Below, piece by piece: positions 42,856 to 53,574 of a DNA stretch of 64,000 bases; position 1 is the first letter of the stretch; each line of letters begins with the position of its first letter. A program made the position numbers and the translations under genes. The stretch is from Brevibacterium yomogidense (GTDB lineage Bacteria; Actinomycetota; Actinomycetes; Actinomycetales; Brevibacteriaceae). The notes below the pieces were generated by a model that was not told the origin of the DNA, ran no database searches, and worked only from the letters and a program-made list of their open reading frames with translations. The DNA is taken from the NCBI RefSeq assembly GCF_900163715.1, contig NZ_FWFF01000017.1, positions 496,001 to 560,000 of the forward strand, written 5' to 3'.

Positions 42856-43338
42856 ATGGCACTCCACACAGACAGCATCCGCGACGAGCTCGCGGGTCCA
42901 CTCGCCGAGGCGGGGCTGGTCGTCGAGGAGGTCCGCGCCCACGCCGCCGGTCGGCATCGGACGCTCACCGTCGTCATCGACCTCGATGCGGATCACTCGG
43001 ATCCCGTGCCGTTCGACACGGTCACGGAGGCGACCCGCACGGTCTCCGAGGTCCTCGACGGGATCGAGGTCTGGGGAGAGCACCCCTACACGCTCGAGGT
43101 CACTTCCCCGGGCGCCGAGCGTCCGCTGACCGAGCCCCGTCACTTCCGGCGCGCCCGTGGACGGCGCGTGCACGCGGAACTCCGGGCGGAGGAAGGGGCC
43201 CCGAACAGCGGCGAGACCGTCGAGGGCGTCCTCGCGGACGCGGACGCAGCCGGGATCGTGCTGGACGGCGTCCGGGACGGCGATCGGATCCCCTTCGCGG
43301 AGGTCGCGGCGGCCCGAGTCGTCGTCTCCCTGCGCTGA
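42856..43338 (+). CDS. rimP: Ribosome maturation factor RimP
   Basis: Assists 30S subunit maturation. The ATG at MALHTDSIRDELAGPL follows GAAAGGGA. RimP N-domain features are RTLTVVIDLDADH and EVTSPGAERPLTEPRHFRRARGR, the latter being the most conserved stretch of the family; the Sm-like C domain holds GVLADADAAGIVL. 160 residues, as usual. It begins the rimP-nusA-ylxR-infB-rbfA-truB block, although a promoter is also visible right before nusA. Confidence 0.96.
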   Translation: MALHTDSIRDELAGPLAEAGLVVEEVRAHAAGRHRTLTVVIDLDADHSDPVPFDTVTEATRTVSEVLDGIEVWGEHPYTLEVTSPGAERPLTEPRHFRRARGRRVHAELRAEEGAPNSGETVEGVLADADAAGIVLDGVRDGDRIPFAEVAAARVVVSLR

Positions 43339-43362
43339 CCGGGGCGGACGTTCGCCTATAGT
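43335..43362 (+). promoter_or_regulatory. Promoter for nusA
   Basis: CTGACC (43335-43340) and TATAGT (43357-43362) are 16 nt apart; the -35 overlaps the rimP stop. Leader of about 90 nt to nusA. Confidence 0.5.
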
Positions 43363-43461
43363 GGTGAGCCCGGGACGGGCCCTGCAGTGCGGGGCGGACA
43401 TCCCGGGACACGCCGCGCCGCGCAGCACCACTGAGCGCACCACTGAGAAGGACGGGAAGAG

Positions 43462-44421
43462 ATGGACATCGACCTCAGCGCCCTGAGGATGATCGAAACG
43501 GACAAGGAGATCCCGTTCGATACCCTCGTCGAGCTCATCGAACAGGCGCTGCTGCTGGCCTATCAGCGCACGCCGGGAGCATGGCAGGACGCCCGTGCCC
43601 AGATCGACACGAAGACGGGCACGGCAACCATCTGGGCGGTGGAGTTCGACAACGACGACATCCCGATCGGTGAGTTCGACGACACTCCGGAGGACTTCGG
43701 CCGCATCGCGGCGATGACCGCCCGCAACGTCATCCACCAGCGTCTGCGCGATGTCGCGGATGATTCCGTGCTGGGGTCATTCAAGGATCGCGAGGGGGAG
43801 CTGGTCTCCGGTCGCATCCAGCAGGGACGGGATCCGCAGATGGTGCAGGTGGATCTGGGCGACGTCGAAGGCGTCCTCCCGCCGCACGAGCAGGTGCCGG
43901 GCGAGAGCTACGACCACGGCGAACGCATCCGCGTGCTGATCGTCGACGTGCGGAAGGGGACGAGGGGCCCCGCGATCACCGTGTCGCGCAGCCACCCCGA
44001 CCTGGTGCGCCGACTCTTCGCGCACGAGGCGCCGGAGATCGCGGACGGGACCGTGGAGATCACGGCGCTGGCGCGGGAGGCCGGGCACCGCACGAAGATG
44101 GCGGTCCATGCCACGGCGGCGGGCGTCAACGCCAAGGGCGCGTGCATCGGCGAACTCGGATCGCGCGTCCGCTCCGTCATGGCTGAGCTCGGCCAGGAGA
44201 AGATCGACATCGTCGACTGGTCCACGGACCCCGCCGCCTTCATCGCACAGGCACTCTCGCCCGCGAAGGTGAAGAGCGTCGAGGTGCTGGACGCCGCGCA
44301 GCGATCCGCACGGGCCACGGTCCCCGCGGACCAGCTGTCGCTCGCGATCGGCAAGGAGGGCCAGAACGCCCGACTGGCCGCGCGCCTCACCAACTGGAAG
44401 ATCGACATCGTCGCAGGCTGA
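43462..44421 (+). CDS. nusA: Transcription termination/antitermination factor NusA
   Basis: RNA-polymerase-binding factor that modulates pausing, termination and antitermination. Order: N-terminal domain (MDIDLSALRMIETDKEIP onward), S1 domain (about 105-175, VSGRIQQGRDPQMVQVDLG), KH1 (GACIGELGSRVRSVMAEL) and KH2 (LSLAIGKEGQNARLAARL). It ends after KH2 at 319 residues and so lacks the acidic repeats of enterobacterial NusA, as is normal for Gram-positives. ylxR follows after 83 nt. Confidence 0.97.
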   Translation: MDIDLSALRMIETDKEIPFDTLVELIEQALLLAYQRTPGAWQDARAQIDTKTGTATIWAVEFDNDDIPIGEFDDTPEDFGRIAAMTARNVIHQRLRDVADDSVLGSFKDREGELVSGRIQQGRDPQMVQVDLGDVEGVLPPHEQVPGESYDHGERIRVLIVDVRKGTRGPAITVSRSHPDLVRRLFAHEAPEIADGTVEITALAREAGHRTKMAVHATAAGVNAKGACIGELGSRVRSVMAELGQEKIDIVDWSTDPAAFIAQALSPAKVKSVEVLDAAQRSARATVPADQLSLAIGKEGQNARLAARLTNWKIDIVAG

Positions 44422-44492
44422 CGGCGCTCACCGCACGCCCGCCCGTCGCGCACGACACACGTGCGCGAGCAGGGGCCCAGGCCTCGGTGCTG

Positions 44493-44498
44493 TAGACT
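44493..44498 (+). promoter_or_regulatory. -10 element of a leaderless promoter (ylxR)
   Basis: TAGACT ends 6 nt before the GTG at 44505. Confidence 0.6.
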
Positions 44499-44504
44499 GC
44501 TCTG

Positions 44505-44816
44505 GTGTCGATGGCAGTGCAGTCCCACCGGGTACCGACCCGGATGTGCATCGCCTGCCGCCGTCGCGCCCCCCAGACGCAGCTCCTGCGGATGGTCGTG
44601 CGCGGGACGGACGAACCCCGAATCGTCGTCGACGCGGATCGCGTGCTCCCCGGACGGGGCGCATGGATCCATGATTCGGCCGCGTGCTGGAAGAAGGCAC
44701 GCGCGAAGAGAGCCTTCGCCACGGCGCTCAGGTCACCCGGTGCACCCGGTCCGGACCTGCCGTGCGACGAGGGATGGGACCACAGGAAGCAGGTATCTCG
44801 GATGGATTCCGTGTAG
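44505..44816 (+). CDS. ylxR: YlxR family protein (DUF448)
   Basis: 103-residue YlxR-family protein, a small basic nucleic-acid-binding fold found between nusA and infB. The family signature is MCIACRRRAPQTQLLRMV (about 14-31), followed by GRGAWIHDSAACWKKA. Work on relatives suggests binding to RNase P RNA or regulation; the role here is not known. The GTG is set by the -10 six nucleotides upstream. The C-terminal 25 residues are poorly conserved. Confidence 0.93.
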   Translation: MSMAVQSHRVPTRMCIACRRRAPQTQLLRMVVRGTDEPRIVVDADRVLPGRGAWIHDSAACWKKARAKRAFATALRSPGAPGPDLPCDEGWDHRKQVSRMDSV

Positions 44817-44925
44817 ATGAGTGTCGCCCGATGATGACTCGAAACAACGGTCGTGAGCAGTGAGATGAGGACTGCACGACCCTGATGCGGTCCTTCCTGC
44901 CCGGGAGGACCCGGACAGGAGAAAA

Positions 44926-47814
<2,889 letters not shown>

Positions 47815-47831
47815 CTCGCATGACCGTCCGG

Positions 47832-47872
47832 GGGCGGCTGCGGTGGCGCAGACCGCGTCATCGCAGCCGCCC
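47832..47872. terminator. 11-bp hairpin between infB and rbfA
   Basis: GGGCGGCTGCG (47832-47842) pairs with CGCAGCCGCCC (47862-47872) around 19 nt. Either a weak terminator or an attenuator within the operon. Confidence 0.5.
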
Positions 47873-47914
47873 ACGGGCGTCCTCGCACACATCCATCCAT
47901 GACAGGGAGCCCCC

Positions 47915-48397
47915 ATGGCAGATTCGACACGAGCACGGAAGGTCGCCGACCGGATCAAGGTGATCGTCGCCAGTACGCTCGAGAAGCGGGTCAAGGACCC
48001 GCGGCTCGGCTTCGTGACGGTGACCGACGTCCGACTGACGGGTGATCTCCAGAACGCCACCGTCTTCTACACGGTGTTCGGGACGGACACGGACCTCGAG
48101 GCGACCCGCGCCGCACTCGAATCGGCCCGCGGGCTCATCCGCTCTGAGGTCGGCAAGGGCCTGACGATCCGTCTGACTCCGACGATCGAGTTCGTGGCTG
48201 ACGCGGTCCCCGCCGCTGCGGCAGAGCTCGATGAGCTCCTGGCACGGGCGAAGGCCCGTGACGCGGAGATCGCGGAACTGGCGCGTGATGCTGACCCCGT
48301 GGGGGACCCCGACCCGTATCGTCGCGGTCCGGACGAGGAGGCATCGGACGCGGAGTCCGGTGCCGACTCCGGTGCGCAGGATCGGTCTCATGACTGA
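47915..48397 (+). CDS. rbfA: Ribosome-binding factor A
   Basis: Late 30S assembly factor that binds near the 5' helix of 16S rRNA. The type 2 KH fold is seen in RARKVADRIKVIVASTLEK, DPRLGFVTVTDVRLTGDLQ and LIRSEVGKGLTIRLTPTIEFV. An acidic tail of about 40 residues follows. ATG is preceded by CAGGGAGC. 160 residues. A strong terminator follows, so rbfA probably ends the nusA-side transcript. Confidence 0.95.
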   Translation: MADSTRARKVADRIKVIVASTLEKRVKDPRLGFVTVTDVRLTGDLQNATVFYTVFGTDTDLEATRAALESARGLIRSEVGKGLTIRLTPTIEFVADAVPAAAAELDELLARAKARDAEIAELARDADPVGDPDPYRRGPDEEASDAESGADSGAQDRSHD

Positions 48398-48446
48398 CTC
48401 GAACTGATGGTTCGACCGTGACTGTCACGGTCACGTTACAGAAGAT

Positions 48447-48491
48447 CACACCCGTGGAGGGCGGCCGCAGAGGCCGCCCTCCACGCGTGTG
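48447..48491. terminator. Strong hairpin terminator after rbfA
   Basis: A perfect 14-bp stem (48453-48466 with 48472-48485) around GCAGA, extended by five outer pairs across a C/C mismatch. Clear end of the infB-rbfA transcript. Confidence 0.85.
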
Positions 48492-48535
48492 ACCAGGCGT
48501 ATCACGGGAAGACTTGTGCTCGCCCGTGAGATGAG

Positions 48536-48541
48536 TACACT
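48536..48541 (+). promoter_or_regulatory. Candidate -10 for the secreted protein gene
   Basis: TACACT, with TTGTGC 16 nt upstream as a possible -35. The leader would be about 40 nt, too short for a riboswitch. Confidence 0.45.
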
Positions 48542-48587
48542 TGCTCGAGGTAACGGAACGATCACGAATCTGTGAAGGAACATCCGA

Positions 48588-49532
48588 TTGGGTAAGCACT
48601 CGACACCTCAGCAGTCCTGGGTCACGACCGCACGCGATTTTGCGGGCGCGGTGGCAACGCTGCACCGCAAGCCCCAGGGCAGGCACGGCGGCCCCGCACA
48701 GGACCGGGAGATGACCGCAACGGGTGTCCTCCACACGGTTCGCCAGCGTCCCATGGTCGCCGCGATCGCCCTTCCCGCCGCCGCGACCGTCGGCATCGTC
48801 GCCTCGACCTTCGCCATGGGTCAGGCGGAGTCCGGCGGGACCGTCACTGCTGAGGACACCGCGCAGGTGAGCGACGTCGACACGCAGTCGGCCGACGCGG
48901 AGGCCTCGGCTCCCTCTGAGGAGGAGCAGCAGGAGGAGCTCGATCGCGAGCGCGAGGACTACGCCGAGTCCCTCAAGGACGACGACCGGTACGGCGGTGG
49001 CGGCGATTCGAGCATGACCGCCGTCCCGACACCCACGCCGACCCCGAGCTCGCCGTCGGCTGACCGCAGCGTGAGCTCGGCGGCCGGCAGTGCCGGTGCA
49101 GACGCAGAATCGGGTTCTGGGTCCGAATCCTCCGAGTCTGATTCCTCCGGGTCCGGAGGCTCCGGGGGCGGAGTGTCCGAGGCGCCCTGCTCCGTATCGT
49201 CGGAGATCGAATCCGGTCTCACTCCTGGCGGCACCGCGGCGTACCGCGCGGTGTGCGCCGAATTCCCCGAGGTCTCTTCGTACGGCGGGCGCCGTGCCGA
49301 TCCGGGCTCGGATCACAACAGCGGCAACGCCGTCGACATCATGATCTCCGGTTCGACGGGCGACTCCATCAAGGACTACCTGATCCAGAACAAGGACAAG
49401 CTCAACGTCAAGTACGTGATCTGGGAGCAGAAGATCTACGCCTCCTACACGGGCTGGTCCGGTCGTGCGATGGAGGACCGCGGTTCGGTCACCGCCAACC
49501 ACTACGACCACGTCCACGTCTCGGTGAACTGA
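48588..49532 (+). CDS. Secreted protein with ARB_07466-like C-terminal domain
   Basis: 314-residue exported protein. A long cytoplasmic lead (1-55), one membrane helix (56-77) and an extracellular linker of about 115 residues rich in Ser, Glu, Asp and Gly precede a folded domain (about 200-314). That domain carries H243 in DHNSGNAVD and H308/H310 in NHYDHVHVSV, the pattern of the small domain often annotated ARB_07466-like, found in actinobacterial wall proteins and resembling metal-dependent murein peptidases. Activity is unproven. TTG start chosen for GAAGGAAC nine bases upstream; no other start fits. Flanked by the rbfA terminator and truB. Confidence 0.85.
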   Translation: MGKHSTPQQSWVTTARDFAGAVATLHRKPQGRHGGPAQDREMTATGVLHTVRQRPMVAAIALPAAATVGIVASTFAMGQAESGGTVTAEDTAQVSDVDTQSADAEASAPSEEEQQEELDREREDYAESLKDDDRYGGGGDSSMTAVPTPTPTPSSPSADRSVSSAAGSAGADAESGSGSESSESDSSGSGGSGGGVSEAPCSVSSEIESGLTPGGTAAYRAVCAEFPEVSSYGGRRADPGSDHNSGNAVDIMISGSTGDSIKDYLIQNKDKLNVKYVIWEQKIYASYTGWSGRAMEDRGSVTANHYDHVHVSVN

Positions 49533-49543
49533 TCCGGCCTGCC

Positions 49544-50497
49544 GTGGCCGCTGCGCCGAACGGGTTCCTGCTGCTCGACAAGCCCGCCGGATGGTCGAGC
49601 CACCGTGTCGTCTCCCGCGTCAGGAAGTGGCTGGGGACGCGCAAGGTCGGGCATGCGGGCACGCTCGACCCGATGGCCACGGGCGTCCTGGTCGTCGGGG
49701 TCGGGCCCTCCACCCGGCTTCTCACATTCGCCGTGGGCCTCGGCAAGACCTACACCGCCACCATCCGGCTGGGCGCGTCGACGCCCACCGACGACGCCGA
49801 TTCCGCCCCGGACCGCTTCGCCCAGGCCGACCGCCTGGCAGCACTGGATCTGGAGCGGATCGAGGGCGCCCTCGGGTCCCTGCGCGGAGACATCCTGCAG
49901 CGGCCCAGCGCCGTGTCGGCCATCAAGGTGGACGGCCGCAGGGCCTACGCCCGTGTGCGGGCCGGCGAAGACGTCGAGCTCGACGCCCGCCCCGTGACGG
50001 TCTCCCGTTTCGACGTCGTCTCCGCTCTCCGCAGCTCGACTGCCGTCGCCGAGGACGGGGCTGAGCACGGTGTCGTGGACGTCGACGTCGTCGTCGACTG
50101 CTCATCCGGGACCTATGTCCGCGCGCTGGCGCGGGACCTCGGCAATGCGCTCGGCGCCTTCGGCCACCTCACCGCACTCCGTCGCACGCGCGTCGGCGAC
50201 TTCCCGATCGACGAGGCGCTCACCGTCCCCGACTTCGACGCGCATGCTCCGGTTCCGGAGCTCATCACGCCGGCCGCCGCCGCGGCCGCACTGCTGCCGA
50301 CCATCGAGGTGTCCGCCGAGCAGGCCGTGCAGCTGCGGCAGGGTCGGTTCCTCGCACAGTCCGCGCTCAGCGCTCCCGCGGCTCCGGAGCCGTACGCCGC
50401 GATCAGCGGTGCAGAGAGAGGGGAGCATTGCGAACTGGTGGCCGTGCTCGATCGGCGCGACGATTCGTTCAAGTCCAGAGTCGTCTTCCCTGCCTGA
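49544..50497 (+). CDS. truB: tRNA pseudouridine(55) synthase TruB
   Basis: Forms pseudouridine 55 in the T loop of tRNAs. GTG at VAAAPNGFLLLDKPAGWSSH is the start matching the family; it lies 11 nt after the previous stop and has no strong ribosome binding site. The catalytic aspartate is D42 in GHAGTLDPMATGVL; YTATIRLGASTPTDDADS and SGTYVRALARDLG are the other conserved blocks. A C-terminal PUA-like part (about 240-317) ends the protein. 317 residues. Confidence 0.95.
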   Translation: MAAAPNGFLLLDKPAGWSSHRVVSRVRKWLGTRKVGHAGTLDPMATGVLVVGVGPSTRLLTFAVGLGKTYTATIRLGASTPTDDADSAPDRFAQADRLAALDLERIEGALGSLRGDILQRPSAVSAIKVDGRRAYARVRAGEDVELDARPVTVSRFDVVSALRSSTAVAEDGAEHGVVDVDVVVDCSSGTYVRALARDLGNALGAFGHLTALRRTRVGDFPIDEALTVPDFDAHAPVPELITPAAAAAALLPTIEVSAEQAVQLRQGRFLAQSALSAPAAPEPYAAISGAERGEHCELVAVLDRRDDSFKSRVVFPA

Positions 50498-50521
50498 GTA
50501 CGCCGCCCGCTGAGGCTGGAA

Positions 50522-50554
50522 GCAACTTAATGTAGTTGCATTTTACGATGCAAC
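50522..50554. promoter_or_regulatory. Cluster of GCAAC/GTTGC inverted repeats (operator candidate)
   Basis: GCAACT-TAATGT-AGTTGC (50522-50539) and GTTGCAT-TTTACG-ATGCAAC (50535-50554) share a half-site, giving three half-sites in an unusually AT-rich stretch just upstream of the -35 box. This layout suits autoregulation by the downstream HTH protein. Confidence 0.6.
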
Positions 50555-50563
50555 CGAAAAAGA

Positions 50564-50592
50564 TTGACACGAGCTGTGATCTGCGCTTCACT
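50564..50592 (+). promoter_or_regulatory. Strong leaderless promoter (perfect TTGACA)
   Basis: TTGACA (50564-50569), a 17-nt spacer and TTCACT (50587-50592), ending 6 nt before the ATG at 50599. The only perfect -35 consensus noticed in the window. Confidence 0.65.
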
Positions 50593-50598
50593 GGGAGC

Positions 50599-51324
50599 AT
50601 GTTCGTCATGACCGTCGACCAGGTCGATTCCCGGGCTCACGCAGACGCTGTGCCGGCGCTGCTGGCGACTCTGCAGGGCGTGCCGGTGCGGCTTCCCTTC
50701 GAGCGCACCGCGGGCGACGAGGTCCAGGCAGTCCTCGAGGACCCTCGTGCGGTCGTCGACGCGTGGGAGGCCATCGTCCGCGACGGGCGGTGGAGGGTGG
50801 GCATCGGGATCGGTCACGATGTGGAGCTCGCCGACTCGAGCAGAGCCTCGCGCGGGGGGCCGTTCCTCGGAGCGCGGGACGCCGTCGACGAGGCGAAGGG
50901 ACATCCTGATCGGGTCGCCGTGCGTGTGTCGCCCTCGGTCGATGATGCGTCCCAGAGTTCCCAGAGTTCCCAGAGTTCCCAGAGTTCCCAAAGCGAGAGC
51001 CGCGGCAGCGATGCGAGCGCTGCGGCGCGCGACGCGCAGACAGTGCTCCGCCTGCTCTCGATCGTCATCGACGAGCGGACCGACGCCGGATGGCGAGTCA
51101 TCGACGCGGCGCGTGCGGCTCCGGATGCCACGCAGGCGCAGCTCGCGGATCAGCTGGGCATCACCCGTCAGGCCGTCTCGAAGGCCCTGCGCACGCACGA
51201 CGCGGTCACGGTCGACGAGGGCCTGCGCACGGCGGCGCGCCTGCTCGCCCGCACTCTCGAGCTGTGTCCCACGGGCGTGAGCATGACAGCCGCCACGACT
51301 CGTGGAGCGGAGGAGGAGCTGTGA
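50599..51324 (+). CDS. SatD-like palm-domain protein with C-terminal HTH
   Basis: 241-residue putative regulator. The N-terminal part looks like SatD-type cyclase/GGDEF-like palm folds: MTVDQVDSR at the start (a metal-binding Asp position) and AGDEVQAVL further on, then RVGIGIGHD. A Ser/Gln linker encoded by four 9-bp repeats joins a helix-turn-helix (TQAQLADQLGITRQAVSKALR). Known SatD proteins have no settled biochemistry. ATG 50599 is set by the promoter six bases upstream; a longer frame from 50536 would cross the promoter. It overlaps the membrane protein gene by one base. Inverted repeats at the promoter suggest autoregulation. Confidence 0.78.
   Translation: MFVMTVDQVDSRAHADAVPALLATLQGVPVRLPFERTAGDEVQAVLEDPRAVVDAWEAIVRDGRWRVGIGIGHDVELADSSRASRGGPFLGARDAVDEAKGHPDRVAVRVSPSVDDASQSSQSSQSSQSSQSESRGSDASAAARDAQTVLRLLSIVIDERTDAGWRVIDAARAAPDATQAQLADQLGITRQAVSKALRTHDAVTVDEGLRTAARLLARTLELCPTGVSMTAATTRGAEEEL
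50951..50986. repeat. 9-bp microsatellite-like repeat in the SatD-like gene
   Basis: CCCAGAGTT occurs four times without mismatch. The unit is three codons (SQS), so copy-number change alters linker length but not frame. Confidence 0.9.
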
Positions 51325-51809
51325 TGGGCGGAGACGTCGTCACGACCATCGCGGCGCTCGGGGTCGGGATCGTCGCCGCGCTGCTGGGCTGGCCGCTCAC
51401 GCGGCTGGTGCTCCGGGTGGCCGGCGGCCGGGACCGCGCGCGGGCTGCGCACGCTGAGGCGGACGTCGCAGAGGACTGCGCGGTCGCAGAGGAGGCGGTC
51501 GCGGAGGATGTCGAGACCGTCGGGCGGCCCACTGTCGCTGACGAGGTCGAGCCTGCCGCCGATGTCGACGACGACGGGCTCCTGCGCGGAGGGCTGTGGA
51601 TCGGACTGCTGGAGCGGGGGTTCGTCGCAGGAGGGATCGCTCTGGGGGAGCCGTCGATCCTCGCCGTGGTCGTCGCGATCAAGGGGCTGGGGCGAGTCCC
51701 GGAGCTCCTCCGCAGCCCCACGGCCGGGGAACGGTTCATCATCGGCTCGCTGGCGTCGCTCGGAGTCGCGCTGGCCATCGGCGTCATCGGCCGCGCGCTC
51801 GTCGGGTGA
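51324..51809 (+). CDS. Small membrane protein coupled to the SatD-like gene
   Basis: 161-residue membrane protein. One hydrophobic helix at 6-31, a cytoplasmic acidic linker rich in Ala, Glu and Val (about 40-85), then two helices (about 97-122 and 137-160) around a conserved-looking block: LLERGFVAGG, VVAIKGLGRVPELLR and ERFIIGSLAS. I do not know a function; similar ERFIIG membrane proteins occur in other actinobacteria. GGAGGAGGAG precedes the ATG, which overlaps the previous stop (TGATG), so the two proteins are made together. Confidence 0.8.
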   Translation: MGGDVVTTIAALGVGIVAALLGWPLTRLVLRVAGGRDRARAAHAEADVAEDCAVAEEAVAEDVETVGRPTVADEVEPAADVDDDGLLRGGLWIGLLERGFVAGGIALGEPSILAVVVAIKGLGRVPELLRSPTAGERFIIGSLASLGVALAIGVIGRALVG

Positions 51810-51819
51810 GACCCTGCGC

Positions 51820-51825
51820 TACCCT
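51820..51825 (+). promoter_or_regulatory. Candidate -10 for ribF
   Basis: TACCCT lies 11 nt after the membrane protein stop and 92 nt before the ribF GTG. No FMN riboswitch is visible in the leader. Confidence 0.4.
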
Positions 51826-51917
51826 GGACCGGGTGCCTCGCGCATGTGCGGAGGCGACGTCTCCGCGCCGGTCGCCGGCGCGGTCCGCACTGAACCGAGC
51901 TCACTGAGAGGACGCAG

Positions 51918-52856
51918 GTGGACATCTTCCGAAGGCCTGAGGACATACCCGCGGACTACGGCCGCACAGTGATCACCATCGGCAACTTCGATGGTGTGCA
52001 CCGCGGTCATGCGGTCGTGCTCGACGAGCTCCGAGCAGCGGCGGATTCCCGCGGCCTCCGGTCGGTCGTCGTGACGTTCGATCCGCATCCCAGGATCGTG
52101 CACCAGTCGGATTCGCCGGTGGAGCTGATCTGCAGCCTCGACCAGCGCCTCGGGCGGATCGCGCGATCCGGAGTCGATGCCGTCCTCGTCCAGCCGTACA
52201 CGCTCGCCTTCGCGGACCAGTCAGCGGAGGAGTTCGTGCTCGACTACCTCGTGGGGAAGCTCCGCGCCAGCGCCGTCGTGGTCGGTCACGACGTCCGCTT
52301 CGGCCGGGGGAACTCGGGCGATCTGGAGGCGCTCACCGCGCTCGGCCGTCGCCACGGCTTCGACGTCGTCGTCATCGACGAGGTGGGGGAGGGGACGCGG
52401 TACTCCTCGAGCGCCATCCGTCGGCTGCTCGAAGAGGGCGACGTGCGCTCCGCCGCAGACCAGCTCGGATACAACCACACGCTCACGGGCACCGTCGTGC
52501 ACGGAGAGAAGCGCGGGCGCGAGATGGGCTTCCCCACGGCGAATCTGGACCTGGAGGCCGAGGGCCTGGTCCCGGCGGACGGGGTCTACGCCGGGTGGAT
52601 GCACTTCCCCTCCCGCGGGCTGCGGCTGCCCACCGCGATCTCCGTCGGGACGAACCCGACGTTCCACGGCAGCGTGCGGACCGTCGAGGGGCATGCGCTC
52701 GACGTCCGGTTCGCGGATCTCGACGTGTACGGGGACACGATGGAGGTCTCCTTCGTCGAGCGCATCCGCGGCCAGGTCGCCTTCCGGGGGATGGAGCCGC
52801 TCATCGCGCAGATGCACGAGGACGTGGACCGTGCCCGCTCTGTGCTAGTCTCTTAG
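51918..52856 (+). CDS. ribF: Bifunctional riboflavin kinase/FAD synthetase
   Basis: Makes FMN and then FAD from riboflavin and ATP. The N-terminal nucleotidyltransferase half has [12 protein letters not shown] (20-31), [10 protein letters not shown] and the [15 protein letters not shown] block; the C-terminal kinase half has [20 protein letters not shown] and GVYAGWMH. 312 residues is standard. GTG start after GAGGACGCAG. Located between truB and rpsO as in most actinobacteria. The rpsO promoter overlaps its last codons. Confidence 0.96.
   Translation: MDIFRRPEDIPADYGRTVITIGNFDGVHRGHAVVLDELRAAADSRGLRSVVVTFDPHPRIVHQSDSPVELICSLDQRLGRIARSGVDAVLVQPYTLAFADQSAEEFVLDYLVGKLRASAVVVGHDVRFGRGNSGDLEALTALGRRHGFDVVVIDEVGEGTRYSSSAIRRLLEEGDVRSAADQLGYNHTLTGTVVHGEKRGREMGFPTANLDLEAEGLVPADGVYAGWMHFPSRGLRLPTAISVGTNPTFHGSVRTVEGHALDVRFADLDVYGDTMEVSFVERIRGQVAFRGMEPLIAQMHEDVDRARSVLVS
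52846..52851 (+). promoter_or_regulatory. Candidate -10 for rpsO
   Basis: TAGTCT overlaps the end of ribF and lies 88 nt before rpsO; GTGGAC 16 nt upstream is a possible -35. Confidence 0.45.
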
Positions 52857-52939
52857 TCGCCGTTCTATCATCGGCCGCGGTTCCACAGTGCTCGGACAGA
52901 AGGTCCGGGCGCCGCGCAGCGACACCACGGAGGACTCAT

Positions 52940-53209
52940 ATGGCTCTCGACCCCACGGTCAAGCAGGAGATCATCAAGGAGTACGCGACACACGAAGGCG
53001 ACACCGGTTCTCCGGAGGTTCAGATCGCTGTCATGTCTCGCCGCATCGCCGATCTGACGGAGCACTTCAAGGAGCACAAGCACGACCACCACTCGCGTCG
53101 TGGCCTGCTCCTGCTCGTCGGACAGCGCCGCCGGATGCTCAAGTACCTGCAGAACACGGACATCAACCGCTACCGCGAGCTCATCGGCCGCCTCGGCCTG
53201 CGCCGCTGA
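52940..53209 (+). CDS. rpsO: 30S ribosomal protein S15
   Basis: Small-subunit protein S15, a primary binder of the central domain of 16S rRNA. 89 residues with the whole family pattern: [39 protein letters not shown] and [22 protein letters not shown] after CGGAGGAC. Followed by a 16-bp hairpin that separates it from pnp; in many bacteria the two are co-transcribed. Confidence 0.98.
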   Translation: MALDPTVKQEIIKEYATHEGDTGSPEVQIAVMSRRIADLTEHFKEHKHDHHSRRGLLLLVGQRRRMLKYLQNTDINRYRELIGRLGLRR

Positions 53210-53265
53210 GTCCGCCTGCTCGCCGCCCAGCGCTCCCGGCGCCTGAGCCGGTCGCTGAGCGTTTC

Positions 53266-53301
53266 GAAGCCCCCTTCCACCGTGCGGTGGGAGGGGGCTT
53301 C
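53266..53301. terminator. 16-bp hairpin after rpsO
   Basis: Arms 53266-53281 and 53286-53301 pair with a single G-T wobble around GTGC. Confidence 0.8.
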
Positions 53302-53347
53302 CCTCATCCGCCGGGAGCGTGTGGCCGGAGAGGTCCGGTCCACTTGC

Positions 53348-53353
53348 TACGAT
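53348..53353 (+). promoter_or_regulatory. Candidate -10 for pnp
   Basis: TACGAT, 47 nt after the rpsO terminator. It gives a leader of about 215 nt. A second TACGAT at 53410 would shorten it to about 155 nt. Confidence 0.4.
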
Positions 53354-53574
53354 GGGCGAGTCCAGTACCCGATGGCAGCGTCGTCGGTCCTCGACAGTGG
53401 CCTCCGCAATACGATGTGCGTGGGCTTCGATCGAAGGCCGCCGAAAACACGACGTGCCGCGCGAACGCGCAGCGCACTGCCGTCGGCCACAGCGCGCCGG
53501 TCCCACACGGGGACGCGGCGCAACCATCCCGCCGCCCGCTCGTTCGACGTGCGCGGCGGCAGAACGGAGACACC

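Larger units (their letters stand above)
53210..53574. other. rpsO-pnp intergenic region
   Basis: 365 bp without a gene. It holds the rpsO terminator (53266-53301), a candidate pnp -10 TACGAT (53348-53353), a second TACGAT (53410-53415), and a leader of 160-220 nt. PNPase autoregulates through its 5' leader in other bacteria, so the length is of interest; I could not define a specific stem. Confidence 0.6.

Noticed and set aside
40768-43737. Reading the kinase gene as the end of a 989-codon protein
   Set aside because: The upstream part is antisense to rimP and out of frame with the DUF4439 lipoprotein; a good ribosome binding site and ATG occur at 41787.
48492-48587. A cyclic-di-AMP riboswitch before the secreted wall protein
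   Set aside because: Such riboswitches often precede actinobacterial wall hydrolases, but only about 40 nt lie between the -10 and the start codon and no matching motifs are seen.
50536-50598. An earlier ATG for the SatD-like gene
   Set aside because: It would translate through the inverted repeats, the TTGACA and the -10; the ATG at 50599 is placed exactly for a leaderless start.
51826-51917. An FMN riboswitch before ribF
   Set aside because: The leader is about 85 nt and lacks the conserved FMN-element stems and sequence boxes.
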